From the NCBI GenBank assembly GCA_028751875.1, contig CM054165.1, forward strand, positions 30,653,654-30,717,653: DNA of 64,000 nt. Direction: 5' to 3'. Below, piece by piece: positions 23,651-35,609 of this stretch. This DNA comes from Rapana venosa (Eukaryota > Mollusca > Gastropoda > Neogastropoda > Muricidae). Position 1 is the stretch's first letter. Each line of letters begins with the position of its first letter. The notes below the pieces were generated by a model. The model searched no databases, was not told the DNA's origin, and saw nothing but the letters and a program-made list of their open reading frames with translations. The position numbers and the translations under genes are program-made.

Positions 23651-26029
23651 TTTTATTAGAGGAAAAGGGGGAGAGACAAGGGGTACCTTGAAAAAAAACG
23701 ATAAAAAAAACTTCTTTTGTGTTTACCAGGGGCCCCCTGCAGTCTTGGCCCAAAAAATTATGTGCCCCTTCATTTTAAATGCGGGTTTTTTTAGGGTTTA
23801 TTTTTAAAAGTAAATTTTGCAAAATTTTTCAGTGGGGCCCCCCTGGCCCCAAGGAAAATAATTTTATAAATTTAAGGGGGAAGGTGGGGAAAGGGAAAAA
23901 GCTTTGAAAGAAAGGAAAATACTCAACCTCCTAATGAACCCCTCCCTTTTTTGCAAGGAAAAGGTTCTCTTTGACTAGGGACGGGGTCTTCATCTCATCC
24001 ATTACCCCAAACCCCCCCCAGGGTCCCTAGGGGGGGCCCGCAGTGATGAACTTACTGAGTTGGCTCCATTTTTGGCGGGTTTTGGGCAATGCCCGGATTT
24101 GGGGGAAAACCCCCCGGGCCATTCAGTATGTTTCTGCCCTTTTCTTCTTCAGCCTGCTTTTCCTTTCCCTCTTCCCCCGCAACCCTTTTTTGCAGTATGG
24201 TCTTGGAAAACCCAACGGGTCTGTCAAAATTCCATCCCCTCCCGGCCTTTCCCTTTTCTTGACTTTTTTGGTTTTTTTTTTAGGGGTTTTTTAAAAAATT
24301 GTTTTGGGCCCCCCCCCCCCACCCCCCCCCGGTTTGTTTTTTTGGGACCCGGCTTCCTTTGGTTTTAAAGTGGTTTCCCTGTATGAAATCCAAAGGGTGT
24401 TCTGAGGGATCTCACCCAAAAACCTGGGTCCTTCTTTTTAGATCGCATTCAAAAGTACGAAAACATCCCGATATGGGGAAATGACCAATTTATTTCATAA
24501 ACTTACCCCGGGCTTTAGAGAGAAAGTTTCAGTCTTTCCCGATGGCTTGAGCTTTGGCATTCTGCCCCCTTTTTTTTTGCAGCGCTTGCCAGGGTTTTTG
24601 GGCTTTGAACCATCCTCGTAAAAAATACTCCAAAGGTATTTTTTAAAAGAAACAAAAACCCAAAATTTTTTCACGAATATCACGTAGTTTATTGGTGGGC
24701 CCCTGTTTTGGGCATGGGGTTCCCTTTCTCGGGACTATATCCATTTCCGTATCTGGAAGGGTGTTTCGTCCAAAGTTGGTTTCAATAGGGTTGGCTTTCC
24801 GGTTTGTTTCCTCCACCTCGTTGTCATTGGCAAATCTAGGTTGGGGTTGTCCATCCTTTCCCTTTCTGACGTGCCTTTTTATTTCTAAGGGGGAGCATCA
24901 TTATGCGCTCCCAAGGGGAAAAACAATTGAAAAATTTTTTGATAGGAGACAACCCTGACAGATTTTCCCCTGAGGGAGAACCATTCCCAAAAAAAAGCCT
25001 TGGACCCGGGACTGCAAAGGGGGGCTTTTTTCTGTATGGGTCTTTTTTGGTTTTGAATGATGTTTTGTCCATTTTTTTACTTCTTCTTTTTGGGCCATTA
25101 ATGCGTCAGCCATACCGGTCGAAGGGTTTTTTAAGTCTTTTTGAAGAATTGGGGAAATTTTTGTTTTCCCATTGTATTTCTCACAAAGAAATCCCAGGTT
25201 TTAATAATATTTCTGTGGGGACTTTTGTTTAAGTTTAGGGCCTTTTGGGGGCCTTTTTCTTTTTTTCTATAATCTTTCTAACCCGATCTTTTAAGGGCTG
25301 TTTTTAAGATTACTTTTTAAAAATAACTTTACTAACTTGGGGTTATGAGGGGGGTGGGCAATCGAAAAGTTCTGGCCTTGTGTAAGATTGGCCCTTTTTT
25401 AAGGGCATTTAAAGAGGGAAAATTGGGGCCAAGGGGTTTTCACTCTCCGGTTTCCCTACTTGTTGCTAAAACTTTTTGAGGGTATCCATCACTAAGGGCC
25501 CCTTCCCTGGTTTATCAACTCCTGGGATGTTTTCAAAGGCCCCGAGCTTTCCCCCAAAATTTTTAGTGATTTGATTGGGGAGCCCAAATTTTTTACGAAG
25601 GATTGAAGTCTTTTATCCTCTGGGGGTCATGTCTGTAAGTTGTAGGGGCACCTTGTGTCTAGGTTTTAGAGCTCTTTTAAAAGTATTATGTTCATCTGTT
25701 TTTTTATATTAGCTGTTATGGGAGCATTTAATTGTAGTTCCAGTTTTGTTTTAAATTTGGGTTTTTTTATTTCTCTTACTTGATTTTTTTATTCCCCCTT
25801 TTTTGCAAACCCCCGGGCCGATTTTAATGAAAAACAAACAGGCCAAAACTGATTTTCAAATATTCTATGTCAGTATCAAAACTCCTTAAAAAAAAACCCT
25901 TTTTAATTGAAAATATGTTTTTGGGTTTTTTTCCCACTTTTTTTCTCTGCTGAATTTTTTTTCAAAACGGGCCCCAAAAGCCCCCTACACTTTTCAACTC
26001 CACACGAAGACATTTCTTTTTAAAGAAAA
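23651..26029. other. Poor-consensus stretch, no reliable gene
   Basis: Homopolymer-expanded sequence. One minus-strand frame at 24836-25072 looks protein-like (GPRLFFGNGSPSGENLSGL) and could be an ORF1 of the neighbouring LINE, but no family motif is firm enough to call. Confidence 0.5.
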
Positions 26030-27535
26030 TGGACTCTTTAAAACTTTACCCTGAATGAACACAGAGGGAAACATGAAGCGTTAACCCTGAGGGGAATACA
26101 GATTAAAAAATTTGCTTTTTCCGGGTTTGAAGGGAAAAATAATTTTTTGCATGAATGCTTTTCCCCTGATGGGACCACAGAGGTAAAAGCATGAAGTTTA
26201 CCATGAGGGGAACACAGAGGTAAAAAATGATGCTTTTCCATGAATTTAACACCGAGGGGAAAAAATTGGCTTTACCCATTTATGGGGAATTTAAAAACAG
26301 AGGTAAAAAAATGATGCTTTACCAAGGGAAAAGGGAAAACGAGGTAAAAAAAATTATGCTTTTTCATGAGGGGAAACAAAGGTAAAACATATGCTTTCCC
26401 TGATGTTTAACAAGGGGATAAAACATGATCCTTTTCCTAAGTTTTAAAACAATGTTTAAAAAAGAGCTTTAAAACCCTGATTGAAAAAAACAAAAGGTTT
26501 AAAAAATGATGCTTTACCCTGAGGAAAAAAAACAGAGGGAAAACAGGGTGTTTTTTCCAGGGAAAGGAACACAGAGGTAAAACTGAGGGTTTTCCATTTA
26601 GATAAACAAAAATAAAAAAAGTGCTTTTCCCCTGAGGTAAACACCCAGGTTTAAAAATAAGTTTACCTGATGTGTTTCACCCGAGGGAAAAAAATGATGC
26701 CTTTTTCCATGGGTTTTGGGAAAACAGAGGGAAAAACATTTAAGCTTTACCTGATGTAAACACAGAGGGGAAAACATGAAGCTTTTTTATTAAAAAACAG
26801 AGTAAAAACATGATGCTTTTTCCCCTGATTTGAACACAAGGGGAAAAATGATGCTTTTCCATGAAAAAGTAAACACAGAGGGGAAAAAATGAATTTCTTT
26901 TCCCCGAAGGAACACAGAAAAATTTATGCTTTTTTCCCTAGGGAAACCAGAATAAAAAATGAGCTTTACCAGATTGAATTTAAAAACAGATTAAAAAAAG
27001 ATTTCTTTTTCCAAAGAAGGGAAACACAGAAGGGGAAAAGGGTGTTTTACCATGAAGGGGGAAAAAAAAGGGAAACCCTGCCCTTTTCCATGATGTAACA
27101 ACGAGGTTTAAAAAATGATCTTTCCCCTTATGTGAACACAAAAAACATGATGCTTTACCATGATGTGAACACAGAAATTAAAAAATGTGCTTTAAACCCT
27201 GAAGGGGAACACAGAGGGAAAGCAAGATGCTTTACCCTAGATTTAAAAAAAGAGGTAAAACATATGCCTTTTTTCCTTTGGGAAAAAACCCAAAGGGAAA
27301 ACATAATGCTTTACCAAAGTGTGAACACAGAGGGGAAAACATTGATGCTTTCCCCGAGGGAACCCCAAATAAAACCCTTCTTTTACCCCCCCTGAAGGGA
27401 AAAACCGAGGTTTAAAACATGCTTCTTTACCGAACCCCGGGTAACAAAGTTTCCCCGAGGAAAACAGGGTAAAACCCTGATGCTTTAACCCCCGAAGTGA
27501 AACCCCCCCCCGAGGTAAAACAAAACTTTAAAAGT
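26030..27535. repeat. Minisatellite, unit about 37 bp, roughly 40 copies
   Basis: A unit of the form GATGCTTTACCATGATGTGA followed by ACACAGAGGTAAAACAT repeats throughout. Units are legible at 26200-26260, 26505-26545, 26800-26880 and 27145-27235. Unit length varies by several bases because of consensus errors. There are no unique spacers between units. No gene is present. Confidence 0.85.
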
Positions 27536-28300
27536 CCTTTTCCCTCCCATTTTTCAGGGTAAAAAAAACCCCCAAACAACAACCAACAACACTTCCCCAA
27601 AACCAAACCCCGGACCAAATTTTTGGGCATACAAGTGCATAACTGGTTGCATGCATCTAGTTCCCAAAATAAGGGAACTTAAATTTGCGTGGGAACAAAA
27701 TTTTAAAAGAAAAAAGGTTCCTCAGCACGGTTTTTTTTTGTAAACCAAAGAGTGGGAGGGGGGGGGCTGGGCCCCATGAAACACTGACTCCCCCGCCCAA
27801 ACCCATTCCCCCAAGGAGGGGTTGTTTTTTAAAAAAGTGTCCTCCCTGCAGTGCAGTAAGGGCAGGTGCGGTGCAAACGCTGAGTGGTGAGGGGGTAACC
27901 CCGGTCCCGTGCTGGGGGCAGCAAACACCATTAAAGAGCCCTTTCCTTTCCCGGGGGCCAGAATGAAAGTTAGCTCTGGAAAAGGGATACGGGCCCCCAT
28001 CCCCACAAGATGCAGGACTCTCCAGACCTAAGGCGGAAAATGTCCCCCGAGACCAAAACCCCCTTGGGGCAGAAAAATGTTTCAGCAAAGGTGGTGACCT
28101 CCCGGCAAACTGCTGAATTTTTTTAAAACTGGTCTCACAATATAAACCCAGCAACGCAAAGAAAAGAGTTTTTAGGGTCTGAAAGTCAAAAAATTTGGCA
28201 GGACCCGCCTGGGCAAGGAAAAAAAGGGGGTTTTTTAGTGCTGTGCTGTACTGCCACTGCATCAAATGTACCATTGTGGTGTGTTTTGTTTGGGTTAATG
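27536..28300. other. Unassigned, poor consensus
   Basis: A GC-richer stretch (27740-28080) with no recognisable frame or repeat. Quality recovers at about 28230. Confidence 0.45.
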
Positions 28301-30600
28301 CTGGATGTACCATTACCGTGTTTGCTTCTGTAACACCTCTCACAAAAGAGTGCTTTTGTGTTTGTTGTTACTAAGCATAGTAAGGGGAAATAGCTCCCTT
28401 GTGCCACAAGAGTATCTCCTCTTGATTTATTTCCATGATTCTAAACTTCCTGTCTTTTCAAACCCTCATTCTCCCTTAGTAGTGGAGCTCAGAGCATGTT
28501 TGCTCAAGACTCTCTGGAGTCTGATGTTCCCCGTTAAGGTATGGTTGATCTTTTAAGCTAACATAAGCTTAATCTAACGTACTTTGGAAAGGTTTATGAG
28601 GTATCTGTTTAATTTCGTTTTTGAAGGTTTCAAGCTTATGAATTAAGAAGTGATTATTTTGAACAAGAAAGCAAGTAGAAAATTTGAGCTTAGTCATTGT
28701 CTTTGTTGTACTAGGTTCAATTTTGGGCAGAATATTGTTCAGGTAACAAAATGCTGAAGAAATCAAACTAAGGCTTATCACTATGTATAATATATGTGTG
28801 TAAAAGCCTAGTGTGGTTTTGAAATGATTGTTATTATTAAGAAAGCAAACTTATATTTTTGTGAAAAATGATATAGCAATTTTTAACCAAGTGCAATGAC
28901 CTTGGAATGTCATTGGGGATTATTTGAATTAAGTTTATGTTAATTAATGTTTACACAGTTTCATAGGATAGACCATTAGGTGTCCTCAAGTAAATGAGAA
29001 CATGTGTAAGACTAGTTATTGTATGTGGTGTTGTTAGTGGATATGTTAGATTTGTTGTGAGGATGAAATTTTCTCATAAGAGTTGGGATATGGGTAAACT
29101 GAGAGTACATTTTGAAGATTTTTTTACTGTGTCAAACTCTGGTTAGTGTTTTGGTGTTTGCTGTGTGGGTATTCATATTAAGTTGTCATTAATATGTTAT
29201 ACCTAAAGGTGTGGGTCTTGTGGTTGATTGCATCCTTGGCTGTGATAGTGTTTTGATTTCATAAAGAGATCAAACAAGTATTGATTTCTGTTCCTTTTTA
29301 TTTTCAGGAAGGCTGCTTTCATTGTTCATGGTCATGATCATTTATCATCATCTATCATCTTCTTTGCTCAATTCTCTGATTTGATTGGTTTTGTGATTCG
29401 ATTGGTTGTGATTCTTTCGGTCCTGATCTGATGATGGATCCCTTGATTGTTATGTATTGAGGACTGACATATGTTTTGAAAATTGGACAAGAGTAATAGT
29501 ATTGTTTGTGTTTTGAATTGTATTTGTAGTACAATTAGTGATGTGTGTGGTTGTAGTTGAGTAGTAGTTTCAGTAGTAGTATATAGTAGTATAGTAGTTA
29601 GTAGTAGTAGTAGGTAGTAGTAGTTAGTATAGTAGTACAATATAGTTGTGAACCCAACTGCTTGGCTTGGAGAATTGCATATTGAATGAATGTTGTTGTT
29701 CGTGCACATTCACAGTGTATTCAGTGTGACTGCTGAGTGAGTTGAGTGACTAATTTTCAACTACTACCTACTTCCTCCCTTTATATTTCTTTTTATTTTC
29801 TTCTGTCTTCTTCCTAACCCCCCCCCTTTATCACTCCCAGCCATTAGTAGGTGAGCCCATAATCCTCTTTAGGGACACTAAAGAAATAGGAATAAGTCTA
29901 GGATTCCATTTCTGGTGCCGGATCAGGTGGTGCTAGGATTTTGAGTGTGACCTAGAGAATTCCTGCTTAGGACTCTATACACTTCAATTAAACAAATTAA
30001 CAACTTTTGAAAGAAAACATGTACTCAGGGCTATACTTCTTACCAAACGAAATCTGTTCATACAAAAAAGTGAAAATGCTAAAATACTAAGATATACATG
30101 GATGAGAAACCCTTAAAATTAATCTATGCCCCTTGGGAGTTATGTAGACAATAAAGTCATGAAAGACTTCTGGAAAAGAGCAGTTTTGACACATTGGTTG
30201 CTGTAGATAAGTCTGCACTCACTACACTCAACCCACTCAAAGCAGCTGATAGGTCAGCTCAGAGGCACATGTGCAGACACATGTTTGACTTTTCCACTGC
30301 TACATAAAGGTAACAGAATTCTATGACATTAACTGTATAATTATTTCTATTTTTTCTGTTCTTTGTTATGGATTGATGATATGAATTTGAAAATAAGCAG
30401 CCCTGTTCATAATAAAATCAGAAATAGCCTGTATAACTTCAGAATACTTTACAGTGGAAGAGGCACAACTTGAGAATGACTTTTAAATGAGCTGTAGTAG
30501 AAAACCCATGTTGTCACCAACATTTACAGGTTTTTTCCAATACCCTTGCACTAACCACTAGAATCAATCCTTCCAGCATGCTTTCTTTGGCTACAGCTTA
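28301..30600. other. Clean AT-rich intergenic DNA; TAG repeats at 29565-29645
   Basis: No coding frame is supported on either strand. An imperfect GTA/TAG trinucleotide tract lies at 29565-29645. Composition and quality differ sharply from the preceding 9 kb. Confidence 0.65.
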
Positions 30601-30684
30601 GTGCAACACAGACATGCATATAACACCCATGAAACGCATGTGCACACTCACACACTTACACACTAATGCAGCACAAGTTCAGAG

Positions 30685-30757
30685 ACAAGGAGGCCCCAGT
30701 ATGACATTCCAGGGGAGATTGGTATCAGTGATGATGCCATTCCAACAAACCACATTG
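30685..30757 (-). pseudogene. Orphan TM4-region fragment of a GRL101-like receptor
   Basis: The minus strand reads MWFVGMASSLIPISPGMSYW followed by GLL. This aligns without gaps to receptor B at 32030-32105 (MWFVGIVLSLIPFFPGLSHW then GLC). The DNA matches over the same span (GGCCCCAGT, CCAACAAACCACAT). Nothing of the receptor is seen on either side; a GT microsatellite begins directly at 30758. It is a relic of another receptor copy or a local duplication of B. Confidence 0.85.
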
Positions 30758-30975
30758 TGCGTGTGTGTGTGGTGTGTGTGTGTGTATGCAAGTGTGTGTA
30801 TGTGTGTGTATGTGTGTGTGTGTGTGTGTTGTGGCATGCAAGGTGTGTGTATGTGTGTGTGTGTGAGTGTGTGTGTGTGTGTGGTGTGTGAGAGAAGAGA
30901 GAGAGAGAGAGAGATGAGAGAGAGAGGAGAAGAGAGAGAGACGAGAGAGAGTAGAGAAGGAGAGAGAGAGAACAT
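30758..30975. repeat. GT then GA microsatellite
   Basis: A GT-rich tract at 30758-30892, followed by a GA-rich tract to 30975. Confidence 0.9.
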
Positions 30976-30989
30976 TTTTGGGGACATTT

Positions 30990-31195
30990 TTTCCCCGAGG
31001 ATAATGGAATAAGCACTCATGTGCTTTTTTACATCCAGTCCCCGTGTGTATGCGGTTTTGTAAATTTTGTCATCTGTTTCCACCGGCACACAATGGCCAA
31101 CTCTTTCGAAAAGCGGAACAGGATTAACGTGTCCGCAAGATGTTCTGCATGCATTCGCACACGGGCCTGTTTAAGTCTCATCCGAAGGACTAGAG
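30990..31195 (-). mobile_element. Type 1 SINE, 3' part
   Basis: It reads GAGGATAATGGAATAAGCAC near 30996, TTTTACATCCAGTCCCCGTG, CGCAAGATGTTCTGCATGC and GTCTCATCCGAAGGACT, ending at 31192 where a GA microsatellite (31193-31260) starts. The tRNA-like head is absent. Confidence 0.85.
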
Positions 31196-31205
31196 AGAAA
31201 GAGAA

Positions 31206-31259
<54 letters not shown>

Positions 31260-31542
31260 CATTGTGTATGCATGCAAGCAACAACAGGAAGGCATGAAGG
31301 AGTTATGATTTTGAAGTGGCTTGACTCCTCTAATTGTGCACAGTTAAGGGTAAGACACTTGTAAGAAAACGGCTCTTTCCTGAAGGCTTTTCATTGCCTA
31401 GCTCTACTGACTTTTTCTTCTAGTAGAATACTGAGGTACCTGCCACAGAACTTGTGCAGAGAAGCTCTTTGCAGGCAGAGCGGTATGCTGAATCCATGAT
31501 TTTCAATCACTGCATTGCCAGAAATAGCTAGCTTGAGTTTAG

Positions 31543-31548
31543 TTTATT
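31543..31548 (-). promoter_or_regulatory. Possible polyadenylation signal of receptor B
   Basis: AATAAA on the minus strand, about 30 bases beyond the receptor B stop codon. Position and sequence fit, but AT-rich context makes chance occurrence possible. Confidence 0.4.
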
Positions 31549-31575
31549 CCTTTGACCTTTTATTTTATCATTTGA

Positions 31576-34500
31576 TTATTTTTTTCTTACTTTGTGAGTA
31601 AGTCCTAGCCTTAGCATTTTAATTAACTTACTTTCTTGGACTTGCATTCGCTGCTGAGTCACAATGCTCCAGATAATGAGAAGAGGGTTGAGAGCAGAGT
31701 TTAGCGGTAGCACGAACATGACCAGTGCATCATAGAACGTGTTGAAAGCAGTAAGCCCTTGTGAAGTCATCGTCATGACCATTCCAAAAGAAAACCAGCA
31801 AACAGCATCTGTGACAGCCACCTTCCCCATAAGGTGTGCAGAGGAACAATACAATCTCTGTGTGTGCTCCACCAGTATCCTGTACTTTGGTAATCGTCTG
31901 TAGACAACGCACTGACCAGCCACAATCATTACAGACAACATGAAGTTGATGGTGACTGTGACAGAGAACCATGTGAATTTTGGATTAGAAATGTAGTGAT
32001 CTGATAAAGCAAGACGACACAGACCGGACTGACCACAGAGGCCCCAGTGTGAGAGTCCAGGGAAGAATGGTATCAGTGACAACACAATTCCAACAAACCA
32101 CATCAGTGTACACATCACTGCAGTGGAAGATTTGTCAAATGGTCTCACAGTATCATGGAAACAAAAGAAAATAACATGATTTACACTGAGAACCAGATGA
32201 TTAGAACTGACACTTCGCTGGACAGAGAAGAAAGAAAACCAGCTATTTTGCAAGCAACGCTGCTGGTCCATGTCTTTTCATGGTCAATATAGGATCCTTT
32301 CAACATGTCATCTGCCACCACAACAATGCTGACATGTATGCCCATACACATATTAGCAAACTGTAAGTGGGAACAGTATGTTGTACATGTTTTTTCAAAC
32401 ATCTTTCTGGCTGCAAGTGCAGCTATGAAACATACTACATTTCCAAAAGTAGCAAACACAGATATCAGCAGAAAGAACATCTTAAGCACATCACTTGCTA
32501 TCAGTTTTGTACATGGAGAAAATAAACCCTGATGTGTCACACATTTTAATGTGTTTGGCTGTTTAGAAAGTACATTCTGGCAACAAAACCTATAGTTTGA
32601 TGCAACAATCATTCTTAGATCTTTTGAACCTCTGAATAAATCCACAGGAAAACTAATGATTGGATTCTCTTGCATGTATAGTTCAGTCAGCCGTGGTAAA
32701 CTTTTAAACCCCCTCATCCAAATAGCTCCAATGCTAGAGACAGAAACGTTCATATAAATCACACGAGGTAAATACATGGACAGTTCTGTGCTCAGCTTTT
32801 TGATATGGGTTTCTGACATGTCAATTTTTGTTAAGGCATAATGTATCTGCTTTTGTTTGTCACTCTGCATGTGACTGAGAGGGTTGTTTCTCAGATACAT
32901 ATTCTGCAGATTCTGTAGTGTCAACAAAGTGGTCACGTTTATAGATGTGATAGCATTGTTGGAAACATCGATAGTCTGCAAGTTGGGTAGTTTGACCTCC
33001 GAAACATTAGCAATAGAACAATGTGACAATCTGAGATAGCTGAGATAAACATCATTTGAAAAATCCTGCAGTGACATCCTGGAACCTGTGGCATCCAGGG
33101 ATCGCAGTAGAGGAAAGACTTCAGCAAGAAAAGGACGACCACACTGGAAAGTATGACCTTCACATAGGCAGCCTTCAGGACAGGTGATCATGTCACACAT
33201 CAGTTCATCATCCCGCTGTGGACACTGACCCCAGCCATCACACAGGTGATCTCCATGTAAACACACTCTGGAAGCTCGACACTGGTACAAGCCAGAGCAT
33301 GCCACACCCTCACAGTCCTGTTCATCTTCTCCATCAGAGCAGTCAGAAAATCCATTGCACCGAGTGTAGATGGGAAGACAGTTGACTGGTTCTGATGTGC
33401 AGAGGTAATGGCTGTCAGGGCAAGGCTCACTGGCTGTCATTATATGGTATGTGAAGAAACCAGTGCCATCTAGGCTGATAGAGAGCTGGGGTATTTTGCC
33501 TTTGCTTTCAGTGAACTGTGCACAGTAAGGACATTGACTCCGTTCATTTTCAGGACAATCCCTTTCATCAGAGTCATCCAGACAGTCTGAATATTCATTG
33601 CAGCGTTGACTGTGCAGCACATACTGACCATTAGAGCAATGAAAACCAGTGAACAGAGGATGCTCACAGAAAGACTCATCACTGTTGTCAAGACAGTCCT
33701 GTCGGAAATCACACACACAGTGTGTACTGCACTGTTCCTCCTTCACCACCACACCTGAACATGAGATAGGTCAGCTTCCCAACAAGGAACATCTTGGCCT
33801 CCTCCTGTGCAGTGCTGTTGTTTTGAGAAGGCATGACTGTAAACTCACAAGTATGAGTCTGTTTTCTGTTTCTGCAATGAACGGTAGGATCACACAGTAA
33901 AAATGTATGTATGGCATGATGATTTATGCACATTAATAAACTCTGCCAGGTGTCTGTAGAGACAGTTTGAAATGAATTCAAGCAGATCAGTTTACTGTGG
34001 GCATGAATTTCATTTGAGGCAGGTATTTTTATCTCACATAGAGCAGTATTGGTAATCAGGCTAAAATCCTTAAAAATATATAGAGGCGTGAAAAAAGGTG
34101 ACTTGGAATGTCTTGAATTGTGTGTATAGTGAAATTGTCTGCCATGAACTGCATTGTAGATCATTGTGCCATCAGACCATTTTTTAAATCTACTGTATGT
34201 GAAAGGTGAGTTTTGCCAGCCTGAGGTAAACCCAGTACAAATTTCTATTGTCAGGAACTTTCTGAAAAGAGTAAGGGAGTCTTCTATTTCTGTCCTAGTT
34301 TTTATTAAGGCCAACCTTCCACCCATTGCTTACACCTGTAGGACCAAAACTTCTGAGTTATACGATCTGTGTGCAAGACAAGCATCAGACATTTGTTCCC
34401 TGTAGTTGTCTGCCCCTGACATCCAGGACAGACGAGGGGGCAGTGTTCTGTTTCATCACGCCCATCCTCACATTCTGGTTTCTGATTGTGATCCAGGTGA

Positions 34501-35466
34501 CGGCGAAATTGAGAGTAATGTTCTACTGAGCAGTTAAACAAACCACTGGGTAACTTGTGAGGTTTGTTATTGACAGAGAGACCGGCAAAGTAGAGTTTAA
34601 GATATTGATGAACCCATGGCAGAAACTGAAAGTCCATCTGAAGATGTGAGGTCTCTGCAACGGAAGCTGGTGACAAACTGTTTATGGTTAGGTGTACAGC
34701 CTTTTTGTCAGATGTGTTTGGTTCTTGGTATATCAGTTTTAACAGACAAGAAAATCACATAAGTAGGACCTTTACTCTGCTGAACATTAAGCAGAATAAC
34801 ATTTAAAGGAGTCACATCTATGTTGACATTAAACTGAGTGTATGGGTAAATGTATGGAAATATGACACATTGAGACCATGGAGAAGTGTATCTTATCACT
34901 GAATTGTACCGTTGTGTTTTTTTGATATGGAGTGTTACCAAGGGACTGTTAACATGCCAAATACACACACGCCTTTTTCTATAAACGGAATGATAGTCAG
35001 CAATGTGACCACCACAGTACATTGTAGGATCTGATTGATGACAACTATCTACCAATGTTTCCCAGTGACCAGAATCACACCACAGTGCCAATCTCTGCAG
35101 TCTAAACCTGGCATACATTCCTGGTGCTACCTCCAAGAGCATTTTGCAGAACCTGGTGGAATCCTTGCACACCCCGTACACCACTCCCTGCCTTGCTGTA
35201 AACTCTGGCAAAGACTTCCTGCTGTCACACTCTGACCCACTGACCTGTATGATCGTCGTATTGGGGTGGTTTTGGTTCAAAAGATATTCAACACCTGGGC
35301 AAAGATGGCTGATGTTCAGGTGATGACTGAAAGCTGTGTTCAAATTGGTATGGATAGTTTTGTTGCCTTTTTCTTTGGCTGCACATATAACTATTTCAAG
35401 GGATAACAGCTTTATAATTTTCCATTCTTGACCCTTTTTTTGCACAAAAATGTAGGTGACTTCAAA
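31576..35466 (-). CDS. GRL101-like LDLa/CTLD/LRR seven-helix receptor, copy B
   Basis: About 1290 codons run in one exon-like block. Order: N-terminal ectodomain (35466-34720), LDLa (34560-34430), C-type-lectin-like domain (34420-33930), a linker, two LDLa modules at 33760-33550, two at 33420-33190 (CNGFSDCSDGEDEQDC; CDGWGQCPQRDDELMC), a cysteine-rich LRR cap (CPEGCLCEGHTFQC), about five leucine-rich repeats (33120-32600), then seven helices (32490-31620) and a short basic tail (HKVRKK). One-base shifts lie near 34745, 34310, 33715 and 32185. A membrane receptor of the rhodopsin class is expected, comparable with Lymnaea GRL101, but the CTLD is an extra module. TM2 has N where receptor C has D, the DR of TM3 is NH, and NPxxY reads NPLLI, so G-protein signalling is doubtful. 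The first exon with a signal peptide is not found. It may be a decaying gene. Confidence 0.86.
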
Positions 35467-35609
35467 CTATGGTCTCTGCATCTTTTTCTCTGCCTGTATC
35501 TCTCTCTCTGTCAGTGTCTGTCTGTCTGTCTGTCTCTGTCTCTGTGATGATCCTACTAAAAGGATGCAAGTGAGACCATAAGGATTTATCCAGCCAAGTG
35601 GTCAGTCAT

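Noticed and set aside
26030..27535. CRISPR-like repeat array
   Set aside because: The repeats are directly adjacent with no unique spacers, and the host is an animal. It is a minisatellite.
27657..28343. 228-residue minus-strand frame
   Set aside because: It lies in a poor-consensus stretch with no family motif and implausible composition.
35445..35466. Receptor translation start at the GTG in the ectodomain frame
   Set aside because: GTG is not a normal start in animals, and the open frame continues upstream to a TAG at a possible exon border.
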